From assembly GCA_051201605.1 (NCBI GenBank), contig CP179201.1, positions 1,798,001-1,862,000 on the forward strand: a DNA stretch of 64,000 bases, read 5' to 3'. Origin of the DNA: CABZJG01 sp902512685 (lineage in GTDB: Bacteria > Pseudomonadota > Alphaproteobacteria > Rhodobacterales > Rhodobacteraceae). Shown here piece by piece: positions 26,606-35,420 of the stretch (positions are counted from its first letter, which is position 1; every line of letters begins with the position of its first letter). The notes beneath the pieces are model-generated. The model ran no database searches. It saw only the letters and a list, made by a program, of their open reading frames with translations, and was not told where the DNA came from. The translations under genes were made by a program, and so were the position numbers.

Positions 26606-28306
26606 ATGAAAATCAAATCACTTATGATGGGGGCCGTGGCTGCCTGTGCTTTTGCACCGGCCAGTTTCGCTGAGCGTGGCTCAGATGGCAACGTCAGTAT
26701 TATTTACTGGCAAGCTCCGTCGATCTTGAACCCATATCTGTCCGGGGGAACAAAGGACATCGAATCATCTAGTCTTGTCATCGAGCCATTGGGCCGCTTT
26801 GACCAAACAGGTGCTATGGTTGCATATTTGGCAGAGGAAATTCCTACCGTTGCCAATGGCGGTGTGAGCGAAGATTTGACATCGATCACTTGGACGCTGA
26901 AAAGTGGCCTGGTCTGGTCTGATGGATCAGCCGTCACTGCAGCGGATGTTAAATTCACGGCAGAATACTGTATGCACCCAGAAGGCGGCTGTGCGCAGCT
27001 GGCGAAATTTGATGGTGTGACCTCGGTAGATGTGGTTGACGATTTGACTGTAAAAGTCAGCTTTAACCAACCAAAGCCCAACCCTTATGGGCCTTTCGTA
27101 GGCGGTCAGACTCCGATTATTCAAAAAGCACAGTTTGAAAACTGTATGGGTGCTGCAGCGCCAAATTGTACCGATGAAAACTTTGGTCCAATTGGCACCG
27201 GTCCGTTTGTGGTGACAGAATTCCGTCCAAATGACGTGATTCAAATGGAAGCCAACGACAACTACCGTGATGCAAGCAAGCCTGCATTTGCAACGCTGAC
27301 ATTTAAAGGTGGCGGCGATGCCATGGCAGCCGGTCGTGCGGTGATGGAAACAGGCGAATTTGATTATGCCTGGAACCTACAACTTGCACCGGACGTGATT
27401 GCAAAAATGAAAGAAGGCGGCAAAGGTACTCCGATTTCAGGATTTGGGGCGCTTGTTGAGCGTCTGGAAATGAATATGACCGATCCATCGCCTGATCTGG
27501 ATGCTGATACGCGTGCCACACGCAAAGCACCGCACCCGTTCCTGAGCGATATCAATGTACGTAAAGCGCTGTCTATGGCGATTGACCGTCCATTGCTCGT
27601 TGAAATCGGCTATGGTCCTGCAGGTCGTCCAACCTGTGATCTGGTTCCAGCACCAGCCATCTATGCAACAGGCAACACTGATTGTTTGACACAAGATATC
27701 GCAGGCGCAAACGCATTGCTCGACGAAGCAGGCTGGGCGCGCGGCGGTGATGGCATTCGCGCCAAAGATGGTGTGCGTCTGTCGATCCTGTATCAAACAT
27801 CGACCAACGCTGTGCGTCAGGATTTCCAAGCTCTTATCAAAGAGTGGTGGGGCCAAATCGGTGTTGAAACCGAATTGCGTAACCTGAACGCGTCTGTGTT
27901 CTTTGGTGGTGATCCAGGTTCGCCTGACACATTCCAGAAGTTCTATGCCGATGTGGAAATGTACGCCAACGTGTTTGACGGAACCGACCCACAAGCCTAT
28001 CTGGCTGCCTATCGCTGCGGCAACGAGCCGAAGCCTGAAAGCCAGTGGCAAGGTGAAAACATCAACCGTTTCTGTGATCCTGAGTATGACAAGATGATTG
28101 ATGAAATGGCGCGTACCAGCGACATTAACCGTCGTGGTGAACTTGGCCGTATGATGCAAAGCATGCTGACCAACCAGAGCTATACGATTGTTCCTCTTGT
28201 GGATCGTGGTCGTATTTCTGCACACGCCAACTCGCTTGGCGGTGTGGTTCTGAACACCTTTGATTCAGAACTTTGGAACGTTGCCGACTGGTATCGTATC
28301 GACTAA
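26606..28306 (+). CDS. Extracellular solute-binding protein, family 5 (peptide type)
   Basis: 566 residues. A Sec signal peptide (MKIKSLMMGAVAACAFAPAS) ends near AFAE. The mature part has the family 5 two-lobe fold with SGLVWSDGSAVTAADVKFT near residues 95-115. Eight cysteines occur in local pairs (in CMHPEGGC; ENCMGAAAPNC; around TCDLVPA and DCLTQD; and around RCGNE and FCDPEY), unusually many for this family, suggesting disulfides in the periplasm. It delivers ligand to the two permeases downstream; a 9-bp hairpin follows it, which often keeps binding-protein mRNA in excess. Confidence 0.9.
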   Translation: MKIKSLMMGAVAACAFAPASFAERGSDGNVSIIYWQAPSILNPYLSGGTKDIESSSLVIEPLGRFDQTGAMVAYLAEEIPTVANGGVSEDLTSITWTLKSGLVWSDGSAVTAADVKFTAEYCMHPEGGCAQLAKFDGVTSVDVVDDLTVKVSFNQPKPNPYGPFVGGQTPIIQKAQFENCMGAAAPNCTDENFGPIGTGPFVVTEFRPNDVIQMEANDNYRDASKPAFATLTFKGGGDAMAAGRAVMETGEFDYAWNLQLAPDVIAKMKEGGKGTPISGFGALVERLEMNMTDPSPDLDADTRATRKAPHPFLSDINVRKALSMAIDRPLLVEIGYGPAGRPTCDLVPAPAIYATGNTDCLTQDIAGANALLDEAGWARGGDGIRAKDGVRLSILYQTSTNAVRQDFQALIKEWWGQIGVETELRNLNASVFFGGDPGSPDTFQKFYADVEMYANVFDGTDPQAYLAAYRCGNEPKPESQWQGENINRFCDPEYDKMIDEMARTSDINRRGELGRMMQSMLTNQSYTIVPLVDRGRISAHANSLGGVVLNTFDSELWNVADWYRID

Positions 28307-28321
28307 AGACTAACGTTACTG

Positions 28322-28350
28322 GCTGCGCCCTTCATTTTGTCGGGCGCAGC
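28322..28350 (+). terminator. Intercistronic hairpin between binding protein and permease
   Basis: Perfect 9-bp stem GCTGCGCCC/GGGCGCAGC with an 11-base loop, followed by TTTCC. Its position after the binding-protein gene and before dppB suggests partial termination or protection of the upstream mRNA from 3' decay. Confidence 0.65.
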
Positions 28351-28384
28351 TTTCCTTTGATCTGAATTACTAAGGCGTCACTAA

Positions 28385-29392
28385 ATGCTGACATTCACTA
28401 TTCGTCGTCTGCTAATCTCGATCCCGACGCTTTTGTTCATCAGTTTGGTTATTTTTCTGCTGCTAAATCTTGCGCCAAACGATCCGATGGCCCAGGTGCC
28501 ATTGACCGTACCCCCAGAAGTCAAAGAGAAAATGCGCGAGGCCTTGGGTCTTGGCCAACCTCTTTACATCCAATTTGCCAAATGGTTGATGCAGTTTTTC
28601 TGGATTGAACCGCAGGTTTTGGTTGATCACTATTTTGGAACGACATTTTCCGAAGGCGATCTGCGCGTGATCAGCTGGCAAACCCGTAGCCCGGTGATGG
28701 ATATCGTCATCCAAAGAATTCCGCAAACCCTATGGGTGGTTGGGATGTCCTATGTGGTGGGCATTTTAATCGCGCTGCCGATTGGAATTTATTCTGCCTA
28801 TCGGCATTATTCGGTTTTTGATCAGGCCGGTACGTTTATCACAATGATTGGCTATTCGATCCCGCCATTTTTCACTGGGCCCTTGGTTATCGTAATCTTT
28901 GCGGTGCAGCTTGGATGGTTGCCGTCGACCTATGATACATTGCACCAAGTGATTGATTGGGACAGTTTTGTTGTTCAATTACAGCAGATGGTTTTGCCGG
29001 TGATGGTGCTTGCGCTGCAAACCACTGCCCAAATCAGCCGCTATATGCGTGCATCCATGCTTGATAACCTAAACCAGGACTACGTGCGAACTGCACGGGC
29101 CAAAGGCCTTAGCGAGTGGACAGTGGTGATGGTTCATGTGCTGCGCAACTCAATGATCCCCGTTGTGACAGTCATTGCGCTTGGTCTGCCGGCTATCTTT
29201 GGCGGCGCGATCATTACGGAGCAAATTTTTAAAGTGAACGGTATCGGCCAACAGCTCATCGGTGCAATCTATGCCAATGATCTGCCAACGGTTCAGACGC
29301 TCACCTTTATATTCGCATTTCTGATTGTGTTCTTTAACCTAATCGCAGATATTTTATACGGACTTTTGGATCCGAGGATACGCTATGACTAA
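28385..29392 (+). CDS. dppB: Peptide ABC transporter permease, DppB type
   Basis: 335 residues with six predicted membrane helices. A large periplasmic loop follows the first helix. The cytoplasmic EAA loop is present (YVRTARAKGLSEWTVVMVHVLRNS, about residues 235-258), which contacts the ATPase. It lies 78 bases downstream of the binding-protein gene, and its end overlaps the second permease by 8 bases. Confidence 0.9.
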   Translation: MLTFTIRRLLISIPTLLFISLVIFLLLNLAPNDPMAQVPLTVPPEVKEKMREALGLGQPLYIQFAKWLMQFFWIEPQVLVDHYFGTTFSEGDLRVISWQTRSPVMDIVIQRIPQTLWVVGMSYVVGILIALPIGIYSAYRHYSVFDQAGTFITMIGYSIPPFFTGPLVIVIFAVQLGWLPSTYDTLHQVIDWDSFVVQLQQMVLPVMVLALQTTAQISRYMRASMLDNLNQDYVRTARAKGLSEWTVVMVHVLRNSMIPVVTVIALGLPAIFGGAIITEQIFKVNGIGQQLIGAIYANDLPTVQTLTFIFAFLIVFFNLIADILYGLLDPRIRYD

Positions 29393-30296
29393 CACCGCCG
29401 AGCCACTTCCTCAGCAACCCGCGCGAAGCAAATGGCGTGATGTTTGGGACCAATTTATAAAGCACAAAGGCGCCTTAATAGGCGGCATAATCTTTTTCAC
29501 AATTGTTCTGTTGGTTATGGTGGGGCCTTGGGTTTGGCCATTTGAGGCCAATGAAGTCAATATCCGCCTGCGCAATCAAAACCCTAGTTGGGCCCATCCG
29601 TTCGGAACGGATCAATTGGGGCGTGATACCTTTGCGCGTATGATTGCAGGTGGCCAGACGTCTATTTCTGTTGGCATTGCTGCGATGGCACTTTCGCTGA
29701 CACTGGGCACTTTGATCGGGGTGGCCGCTGGATATTATCGTCGTCTTGACGGCGTTTTGATGCGCTTTACCGATCTGTTTCTTTCACTGCCGATTTTACC
29801 TGTGCTGCTTGTGATGATGCTTTTATTCCGTGAGCCGCTAAGTGAGGCTTATGGACCCGAAAACGGCATGTTTGTTTTGATCGTTGTTTCCATCGGGATC
29901 ACCAGTTGGATGCCAACAGCGCGCATTGTCCGCGGTGATGTGATTGCGTTGAAAGAACGAGAGTTTGTTCTTGCTGCCCGTTCAATAGGAACCAAAGACC
30001 GTCAGATTATATTGCGCCATATACTGCCCAATGTGCTTTCGCCGATATTGGTCTCTGCGACCTTGGGGATTGCCAATGCGATCATTACTGAAAGCGCACT
30101 GTCGTTCTTGGGTCTTGGGTTTCCACCCGACTTTCCAACTTGGGGCCGCTTGCTCAACGATGCGGTAAATTATCTACAGCTCTATCCCGAGCGTGTCTTA
30201 TGGCCCGGCTTGGCAATTTCTTTGACCGTTCTTAGCATCAATTATCTTGGCGATGGCCTGCGCGATGCCATGGATCCGCGTATTCGCGGCAGATAA
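29385..30296 (+). CDS. dppC: Peptide ABC transporter permease, DppC type
   Basis: 303 residues with an N-terminal OppC_N segment, six membrane helices and the EAA loop (FVLAARSIGTKDRQIILRHILPN). The substrate is inferred to be di- or oligopeptides from family and context. The start overlaps the dppB end, indicating coupling. It closes the plus-strand half of the peptide-uptake locus. Confidence 0.9.
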   Translation: MTNTAEPLPQQPARSKWRDVWDQFIKHKGALIGGIIFFTIVLLVMVGPWVWPFEANEVNIRLRNQNPSWAHPFGTDQLGRDTFARMIAGGQTSISVGIAAMALSLTLGTLIGVAAGYYRRLDGVLMRFTDLFLSLPILPVLLVMMLLFREPLSEAYGPENGMFVLIVVSIGITSWMPTARIVRGDVIALKEREFVLAARSIGTKDRQIILRHILPNVLSPILVSATLGIANAIITESALSFLGLGFPPDFPTWGRLLNDAVNYLQLYPERVLWPGLAISLTVLSINYLGDGLRDAMDPRIRGR

Positions 30297-30357
30297 GCAT
30301 AAGCTAATAGGGGGCCAAGGAAACTGTGTTTTTATATTTTAAAAGAACTTGGACCAG

Positions 30358-31638
30358 TCATGTCATCTGATTGCGTATCCGCCGCATAGCCCACCAGACC
30401 AATGCCACAACTGGAAGAGTTAAAGCTGCGGTGAGCGTCCCTTTGCTGACCCCTAAATGAGCGGCAAGTGGATAGGTCAGATAGCCGGTCAAAGAAACTG
30501 CGTAATAGCTGATCGCTACGACTGATAGACCTTCGACGGTTTTCTGCAATCGCAATTGTAGATCAGCGCGTCGATCCATACTTTTGAGCAGCTCTTGGTT
30601 TTGCGCTGAGCGTTCAACATCAACACGGGTTCGAAGCAAATCACCCGATCGCATGGCACGATTGGCCATTGTTACAAGCCTTTTCTGACAGGAGGCTACC
30701 GTGCGCATGGCCGGATCATAACGTCGAAGCATAAATTCACGGAAGGTCTGCCGCCCTTGGAAGCGCTCTTCACGTAAAACGGCAATTCTCTGGTTCACAA
30801 TGGCTTCGTAAGCTCCGGTTGCTCCAAAGCGAAACGCGCTTTGAGCGGATATATGTTCAAGTTCAGCTGAAACGTTTAACAACGCTTTAAGTGTCACTTC
30901 AGCGGAGCTTTCTCTATGTGTCATGTCAGACATCAAGGCGCTGAGTTTGGTGTTAATCTGTGCCATCTCGTTGTTCATATTTTGCGCGGCTGAAAAGCCG
31001 AGCATTGACATGGCTTTATAGGTCTCAATTTCACAAATTCTTTGGACAATTCGGCCAATACGCCGACTGCCGGTACCTTTTGAAATAAAGACCGCAAAGC
31101 GCTGATGGCCACTTGCATCAAGACGAAAATCACCAGCGACTACCGCCGCGCCGTCTAGTACTGAGCTTACGGCGACACTCTCTTGGACAAACCAATTTTT
31201 TAGACACTTCTGAATTGTAGCATCATCGGGTCGTTGTTCGACACGTAGATTAATCGAGGTTACACAGACGTCCTGTAACGTTGAAACCCATTCCTCTGGA
31301 AAGCCGGAAAATTCTGCAGGATCAAAGGCGCGCTCGGAAAGGCCGTCGTGAAATAAGGTATAGGTTACAAACTCGGTATGTTGTTCCCATTTAAGATTAT
31401 ATCGGCCCAAAGTTTCGGAATAATGCGTTGCATTGGGGTGGGGGTGTGGCGCGCCAAAACGATCCAGCAGTTTGATCAATTGGGCTCGATCAAGAGCACG
31501 GTCCCGCGTTGCTGCCTCTGTTGGGTGCATCAATGCTAGAAATGCCACGCTTGAGGGCGCGTTCAAAGATGGAAATGGGCGCGCGTGCATCTCATTTGCC
31601 ATTTCAATTCGTAAAGGATGATCTTTCAAGAGAGGCAT
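30358..31638 (-). CDS. DUF3422 family membrane protein
   Basis: 426 residues of the DUF3422 family: a conserved N-terminus (HPLRIEMANEMHARPFPSL), a long soluble, partly coiled-coil body, and two hydrophobic helices near the C-terminus (VVAISYYAVSLTGYLTYPLAA and LPVVALVWWAMRRI). No catalytic function is established for the family. It stands alone, converging on dppC, with a 314-base gap upstream (31639-31952) in which I see no gene. Confidence 0.85.
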   Translation of the reverse strand: MPLLKDHPLRIEMANEMHARPFPSLNAPSSVAFLALMHPTEAATRDRALDRAQLIKLLDRFGAPHPHPNATHYSETLGRYNLKWEQHTEFVTYTLFHDGLSERAFDPAEFSGFPEEWVSTLQDVCVTSINLRVEQRPDDATIQKCLKNWFVQESVAVSSVLDGAAVVAGDFRLDASGHQRFAVFISKGTGSRRIGRIVQRICEIETYKAMSMLGFSAAQNMNNEMAQINTKLSALMSDMTHRESSAEVTLKALLNVSAELEHISAQSAFRFGATGAYEAIVNQRIAVLREERFQGRQTFREFMLRRYDPAMRTVASCQKRLVTMANRAMRSGDLLRTRVDVERSAQNQELLKSMDRRADLQLRLQKTVEGLSVVAISYYAVSLTGYLTYPLAAHLGVSKGTLTAALTLPVVALVWWAMRRIRNQMT

Positions 31639-31952
31639 GAAATCAAATTCTCCTGCCGTGATGATAGTAATTTTGGTTATTTACGAACAAACCATCAATG
31701 CTTCACTCTGCGGATTGACTTTCAGAAATTCCCACAGGTTTTCCGTCAGTTTAAATCAAATATATTTTGACCGATGCGCTGAAAATACGTTCAAAGGCCT
31801 GCAGCTAACAATAAATGACAAAAGTATCATCAGGGGAAGAGCTCTAAGTGCGGCAAAATGCTGCAACTTAAAGCATAAGATATTTGCACTTAGATAGCTC
31901 TTTAGACGCATTTATAGAACTATGGGAAAGCAGCGGCTTTGCCAGCATGCAT
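31639..31952. other. Gene-free AT-rich interval
   Basis: Between DUF3422 and the small secreted protein. A short plus-strand open frame exists (31637-31897) but has biased, unconvincing composition and no ribosome site. No RNA gene or repeat was recognised; it probably carries the promoter for DUF3422. Confidence 0.5.
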
Positions 31953-32330
31953 TTACCGCAATTGTCCTTGCGATGCCTTTGCGACTTGATTTAGTTCCTT
32001 CACAGATTGTTCAAACTCAACAGGTTCAAAGGTTGGGAAATAACGCCAGTTTCCGCCTGCCTGAAAAGTGAACTGCACTTTTTTAACATTAAACTTGCAA
32101 AAAAAACCATGCTTTGAGCGTGCATCAAAGGCTTGCCATAACTCAGCATGGGTTTCATCCTTTCGTATGTTATGAAATGATCCCTTGGTGCTGAAAGCCA
32201 TATACATATCCTGACAAATCCGAATTTGTTCGGCTTTGTCGGATTCGCCAAACTTTTCTACAGGATTGGCGAAACCGATCTGCGCAAAGCAGATCAAAGC
32301 TAAAAATCCACTGCTTGTTATTCGGATCAT
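31953..32330 (-). CDS. Small secreted hypothetical protein
   Basis: 125 residues with a Sec signal peptide (MIRITSSGFLALICFAQIGFAN) and two Cys in the mature part (near ICQDMY and FFCKFN) that could pair in the periplasm. The core has alternating strands (KKVQFTFQAGGNWRYFP). No family recognised. It lies alone in an AT-rich neighbourhood. Confidence 0.6.
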   Translation of the reverse strand: MIRITSSGFLALICFAQIGFANPVEKFGESDKAEQIRICQDMYMAFSTKGSFHNIRKDETHAELWQAFDARSKHGFFCKFNVKKVQFTFQAGGNWRYFPTFEPVEFEQSVKELNQVAKASQGQLR

Positions 32331-32542
32331 AAATACCCTCTGAATTGATTTGCGTCATGAAATCACATTTTATTATATAAAAACAATCATTTTTGATAAA
32401 ATAATTCTGAAATAAAGATATATTTAGTGATTATTCAATTATATTTCCGCAAAATTATATAATTGATGAAATTTTCAATATAAAATCAATAATCAAAAGC
32501 CAAAGTGAATATGGCTCTTGATCGAATTTTAAAATTAGTTTT

Positions 32543-33163
32543 TCAGGCCATTCCGTGAATTTGAATAATCGAGCGCATATTAACATCAATTGCGGAATAT
32601 ACCTTTTGCACTGCCGGGTTTGAGGGCAGCGCATCATAGGCATTTTGAATGGCGTCCATCGAGGGGTAGGTAATGCCTAATAAGTATTGGCCGGGGTTGT
32701 CACCTGTCAAAATTTGGCCAAAGCGAAAGGTCTGAGCGCCGCTCTGTGTAAATACACCGGTGCAATCTTGCATCATGGCAGTCAATTCAGCGTTTGCGGT
32801 TGATGATTTACCTTTTGTCATCACCAGATAATTTGGCCTTGGGTCCAATTTAGGTGTATAAGCGACATCGCTCAATTTAGCTATGTTACGCAAATAAACC
32901 TCGACACCAAGGTTTAAGATGCCGGCATAGGCTGAGGAATTTGCAAACGCTCCCATGACATTTTCAAAACCAGATAGGCTATCGAAAAACTGAATGAAAA
33001 CCAAAGCGCCGGGATTGAGCCCGCTTAAGGTGGCACCATAGGTCACTCGGCTGGCTCCGGCTGATTTTGCATCTTTGGCAACTCTTGCCATTTGCTCAAG
33101 CGCAGCAGAACGATTTTCTGCAGGGCAGTTTGCGGCGGTAACTGTGACAAAATTTTCAGACAT
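32543..33163 (-). CDS. Hypothetical protein with internal duplication
   Basis: 206 residues, no signal peptide or membrane segment. The two halves resemble each other: a G-x-x-LSG-x-NPG motif with aromatic strand (YGATLSGLNPGALVFIQFFD) recurs as FGQILTGDNPGQYLLGITYP, each followed by a helix and an ANSSAY or ALPSNP turn. This suggests two ferredoxin-like (dimeric alpha/beta barrel) modules fused in tandem, as in antibiotic-monooxygenase or EthD-like proteins, but active-site residues cannot be named. AT-rich non-coding flanks lie on both sides. Confidence 0.6.
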   Translation of the reverse strand: MSENFVTVTAANCPAENRSAALEQMARVAKDAKSAGASRVTYGATLSGLNPGALVFIQFFDSLSGFENVMGAFANSSAYAGILNLGVEVYLRNIAKLSDVAYTPKLDPRPNYLVMTKGKSSTANAELTAMMQDCTGVFTQSGAQTFRFGQILTGDNPGQYLLGITYPSMDAIQNAYDALPSNPAVQKVYSAIDVNMRSIIQIHGMA

Positions 33164-33430
33164 TACTGTCTCCTATTGTTGATTTAATTTTATAATGTCA
33201 GTTAATATAAAAATTAATAAAAAATCTAATATTATTTAAAAAGCGTTAAATAACCAATAATCTATCAATACGTGAACCTGTGTTCAGCAGCGAAGCTTCA
33301 TTAATTTATTTGTTTCAAGCATATATTTTAACATTATCTAAAGACTGATATTTAAATTTGGGTACAGTCTTGACGTTTGGTTTCCGAAAATTATTTATTT
33401 GGTTCTTAGGAAAATTTAGATGAGGTAAAC

Positions 33431-33868
33431 ATGATGAAATTGATCTGGAATGCGGCGTTTATCATATCGCTTGGCACAACTTCTTTGGCTGTTGGAAGCT
33501 CGGATTATTCCTCGCCCACTGTGGGTGTTTTGCAAGCAGCAAACCAATTTCTTAAGCAAAAACGGTATGCTGATGCCTATCAAATTCTACAAAGTATCGT
33601 TGGTGCACCTGAGGATGATCGTCAAAACTTACTGGGGTTTAGTGCGCGTAAACAGGGGGAATTTGAAATTGCTGGTCGGCATTACGAACAGGCCTTGGCC
33701 CTTAACCCCCGGCATCTCGGGGCCTTGGAATATCAGGGTGAGCTGTTTCTTGAATTGGGGCAAATGGAAAATGCGAAAAACAATTTGTCCAAGATAATCC
33801 AGTATTGTTCATCCAGCTGCGCCGAAGCCAATACCTTAAGAAAGGCCATTGCCAAAGCATCGCAGTAA
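33431..33868 (+). CDS. Secreted TPR-repeat protein
   Basis: 145 residues. A signal peptide (about residues 1-22) is followed by TPR-type helices, clearest around YADAYQILQSIV and AGRHYEQALALNPRHLGALEYQGELFLELG (about residues 45-115). Two Cys (YCSSSCAEA) near the C-terminus may form a periplasmic disulfide. GAGG upstream supports the start. It is followed by the photolyase gene after 17 bases and may share its transcript. Confidence 0.75.
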   Translation: MMKLIWNAAFIISLGTTSLAVGSSDYSSPTVGVLQAANQFLKQKRYADAYQILQSIVGAPEDDRQNLLGFSARKQGEFEIAGRHYEQALALNPRHLGALEYQGELFLELGQMENAKNNLSKIIQYCSSSCAEANTLRKAIAKASQ

Positions 33869-33885
33869 ATCAGGACGGCGCTTTC

Positions 33886-35406
33886 ATGTGCACGCGACTA
33901 ATTGTATTGCTCGGGGACCAACTGTCCCCGTCTTTACTGCGTTTTGCGGATCAAAAAACAGATCAGGTCATGATGGCCGAGGTTTTGGGTGAAGCCACCT
34001 ATGTAGCCCACCATAAAAAGAAAATAGCATTTCACTTTGCGGCTATGCGACACTTTGCAAAAGAGCTTAGGGCAGATGGGTGGACAGTGTCTTATACAAC
34101 CATCGATGCTGCAGATAACAAGGGCAATTTGCGTGAAGAAATTCAAAGCCAAGCTGAAAGATGCCGCCCTGATCTGGTGGTGGGTATCGAGCCGGGCGAA
34201 TGGCGCATAGAGGAATTATACGCTGAGCTTTCAAGCACGCTGGCGGTCCCTTTTGAAGTGCGGCAGGATGATCGCTTTATCTGCAGCCGTCCAGAATTTG
34301 CAGAATGGGCGCAGGGCAGGCGGCAGCTTAGGATGGAAAACTTCTATCGGATCATGCGCAGAAAAACCGGCTTTTTGATGGACGGCGAAGAACCCGTTGG
34401 GGGACAGTGGAATTTTGACCATGACAATCGAAAAAAAGCCCCCAAAGGGCTAACGTTTCCCGGTCCGCTTACTTTTGTTCCCGATGCCGAAACCAAGTCA
34501 GTTCTTGCATATGTTGATGCGCATTTCTCAGATCACTTTGGCGATTTAGAACCGTTCGAATTCGCCGTCACGCGGGCTCAGGCTCGGCAGGCTCTTGAGC
34601 ATTTTATCCGCTATTCCCTTGCCAATTTTGGTACATATCAGGATGCGATGTTGCGCGACGAAAATTATCTCTATCACAGTTTGATTTCGCTTTATCTCAA
34701 CACGGGGCTGTTAGAGCCAGATGAGGTGTGCCGGCACATCGTTCAAGCGTACTATGACGGCACGGCTCCGCTGAATTCTGTGGAAGGTTATTTGCGCCAA
34801 GTGTTGGGGTGGCGCGAATATATGCGTGGCATCTATTGGCTGCGTATGCCGGAGTTTAAATCTGAAAACTTTTTAGAGGCTCATCATCATCTGCCATCCT
34901 TTTTCTGGACGGGTGAAACCAAAATGGAATGTGTGCGCCAAGCCGTAAGCCAAACAAAAAAAACCGCCTATGCGCATCATATCCAGCGGTTGATGGTAAC
35001 CGGCAATTTTGCTTTGATTGCGGGCATAGATCCGTTTCAGGTGCATGAATGGTACTTGGCAGTTTATGCAGATGCCATTGAATGGGTTGAATTGCCAAAC
35101 ACAATGGGCATGAGCCAGTTTGCAGATGGCGGTGTGTTGGCGTCTAAACCCTATGCATCCAGCGGCAATTACATCAATAAGATGTCAGATTACTGCGCGT
35201 CCTGTCATTATAATGTCAAAGAAAAAACTGGCCCGGGGTCCTGTCCGTTCAATACATTTTACTGGGACTTTCTGGATCGAAATTCAGACAAGCTTCGGGG
35301 CAATCCGCGGTTAGGGAATATCTATCGAACCTGGGATAAGTTTGATCCGGAAAAGCAAGCGAGCTATCGCGCCTATGCGGATGTTTTGCGAAAAGGGCTG
35401 CTTTAG
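33886..35406 (+). CDS. phrB: Iron-sulfur (6-4) photolyase / bacterial cryptochrome (PhrB type)
   Basis: 506 residues of the FeS-BCP group, which repairs (6-4) UV photoproducts or acts as a light sensor (Agrobacterium PhrB, Rhodobacter CryB). The four cluster-binding cysteines are present at 349, 437, 440 and 453, matching PhrB Cys350/438/441/454 offset by one. The HHxxR active-site motif (His364-His365-Ile-Gln-Arg368) is intact. The N-terminal Rossmann-like domain holds the LLGDQLSP start; FAD and probably dimethyl-ribolumazine are the expected cofactors. A longer open frame starts inside the TPR gene but adds unrelated residues. Confidence 0.93.
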   Translation: MCTRLIVLLGDQLSPSLLRFADQKTDQVMMAEVLGEATYVAHHKKKIAFHFAAMRHFAKELRADGWTVSYTTIDAADNKGNLREEIQSQAERCRPDLVVGIEPGEWRIEELYAELSSTLAVPFEVRQDDRFICSRPEFAEWAQGRRQLRMENFYRIMRRKTGFLMDGEEPVGGQWNFDHDNRKKAPKGLTFPGPLTFVPDAETKSVLAYVDAHFSDHFGDLEPFEFAVTRAQARQALEHFIRYSLANFGTYQDAMLRDENYLYHSLISLYLNTGLLEPDEVCRHIVQAYYDGTAPLNSVEGYLRQVLGWREYMRGIYWLRMPEFKSENFLEAHHHLPSFFWTGETKMECVRQAVSQTKKTAYAHHIQRLMVTGNFALIAGIDPFQVHEWYLAVYADAIEWVELPNTMGMSQFADGGVLASKPYASSGNYINKMSDYCASCHYNVKEKTGPGSCPFNTFYWDFLDRNSDKLRGNPRLGNIYRTWDKFDPEKQASYRAYADVLRKGLL

Positions 35407-35420
35407 GGATTTGATGGCGA

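Noticed and set aside
27437..28225. 262-residue minus-strand frame inside the peptide-binding protein gene
   Set aside because: Opposite-strand shadow of a clear family 5 binding protein; composition is the complement of codon-biased coding sequence.
31637..31897. 86-residue plus-strand frame next to DUF3422
   Set aside because: No ribosome site, no conserved motif, overlaps the start of a better gene; treated as intergenic.
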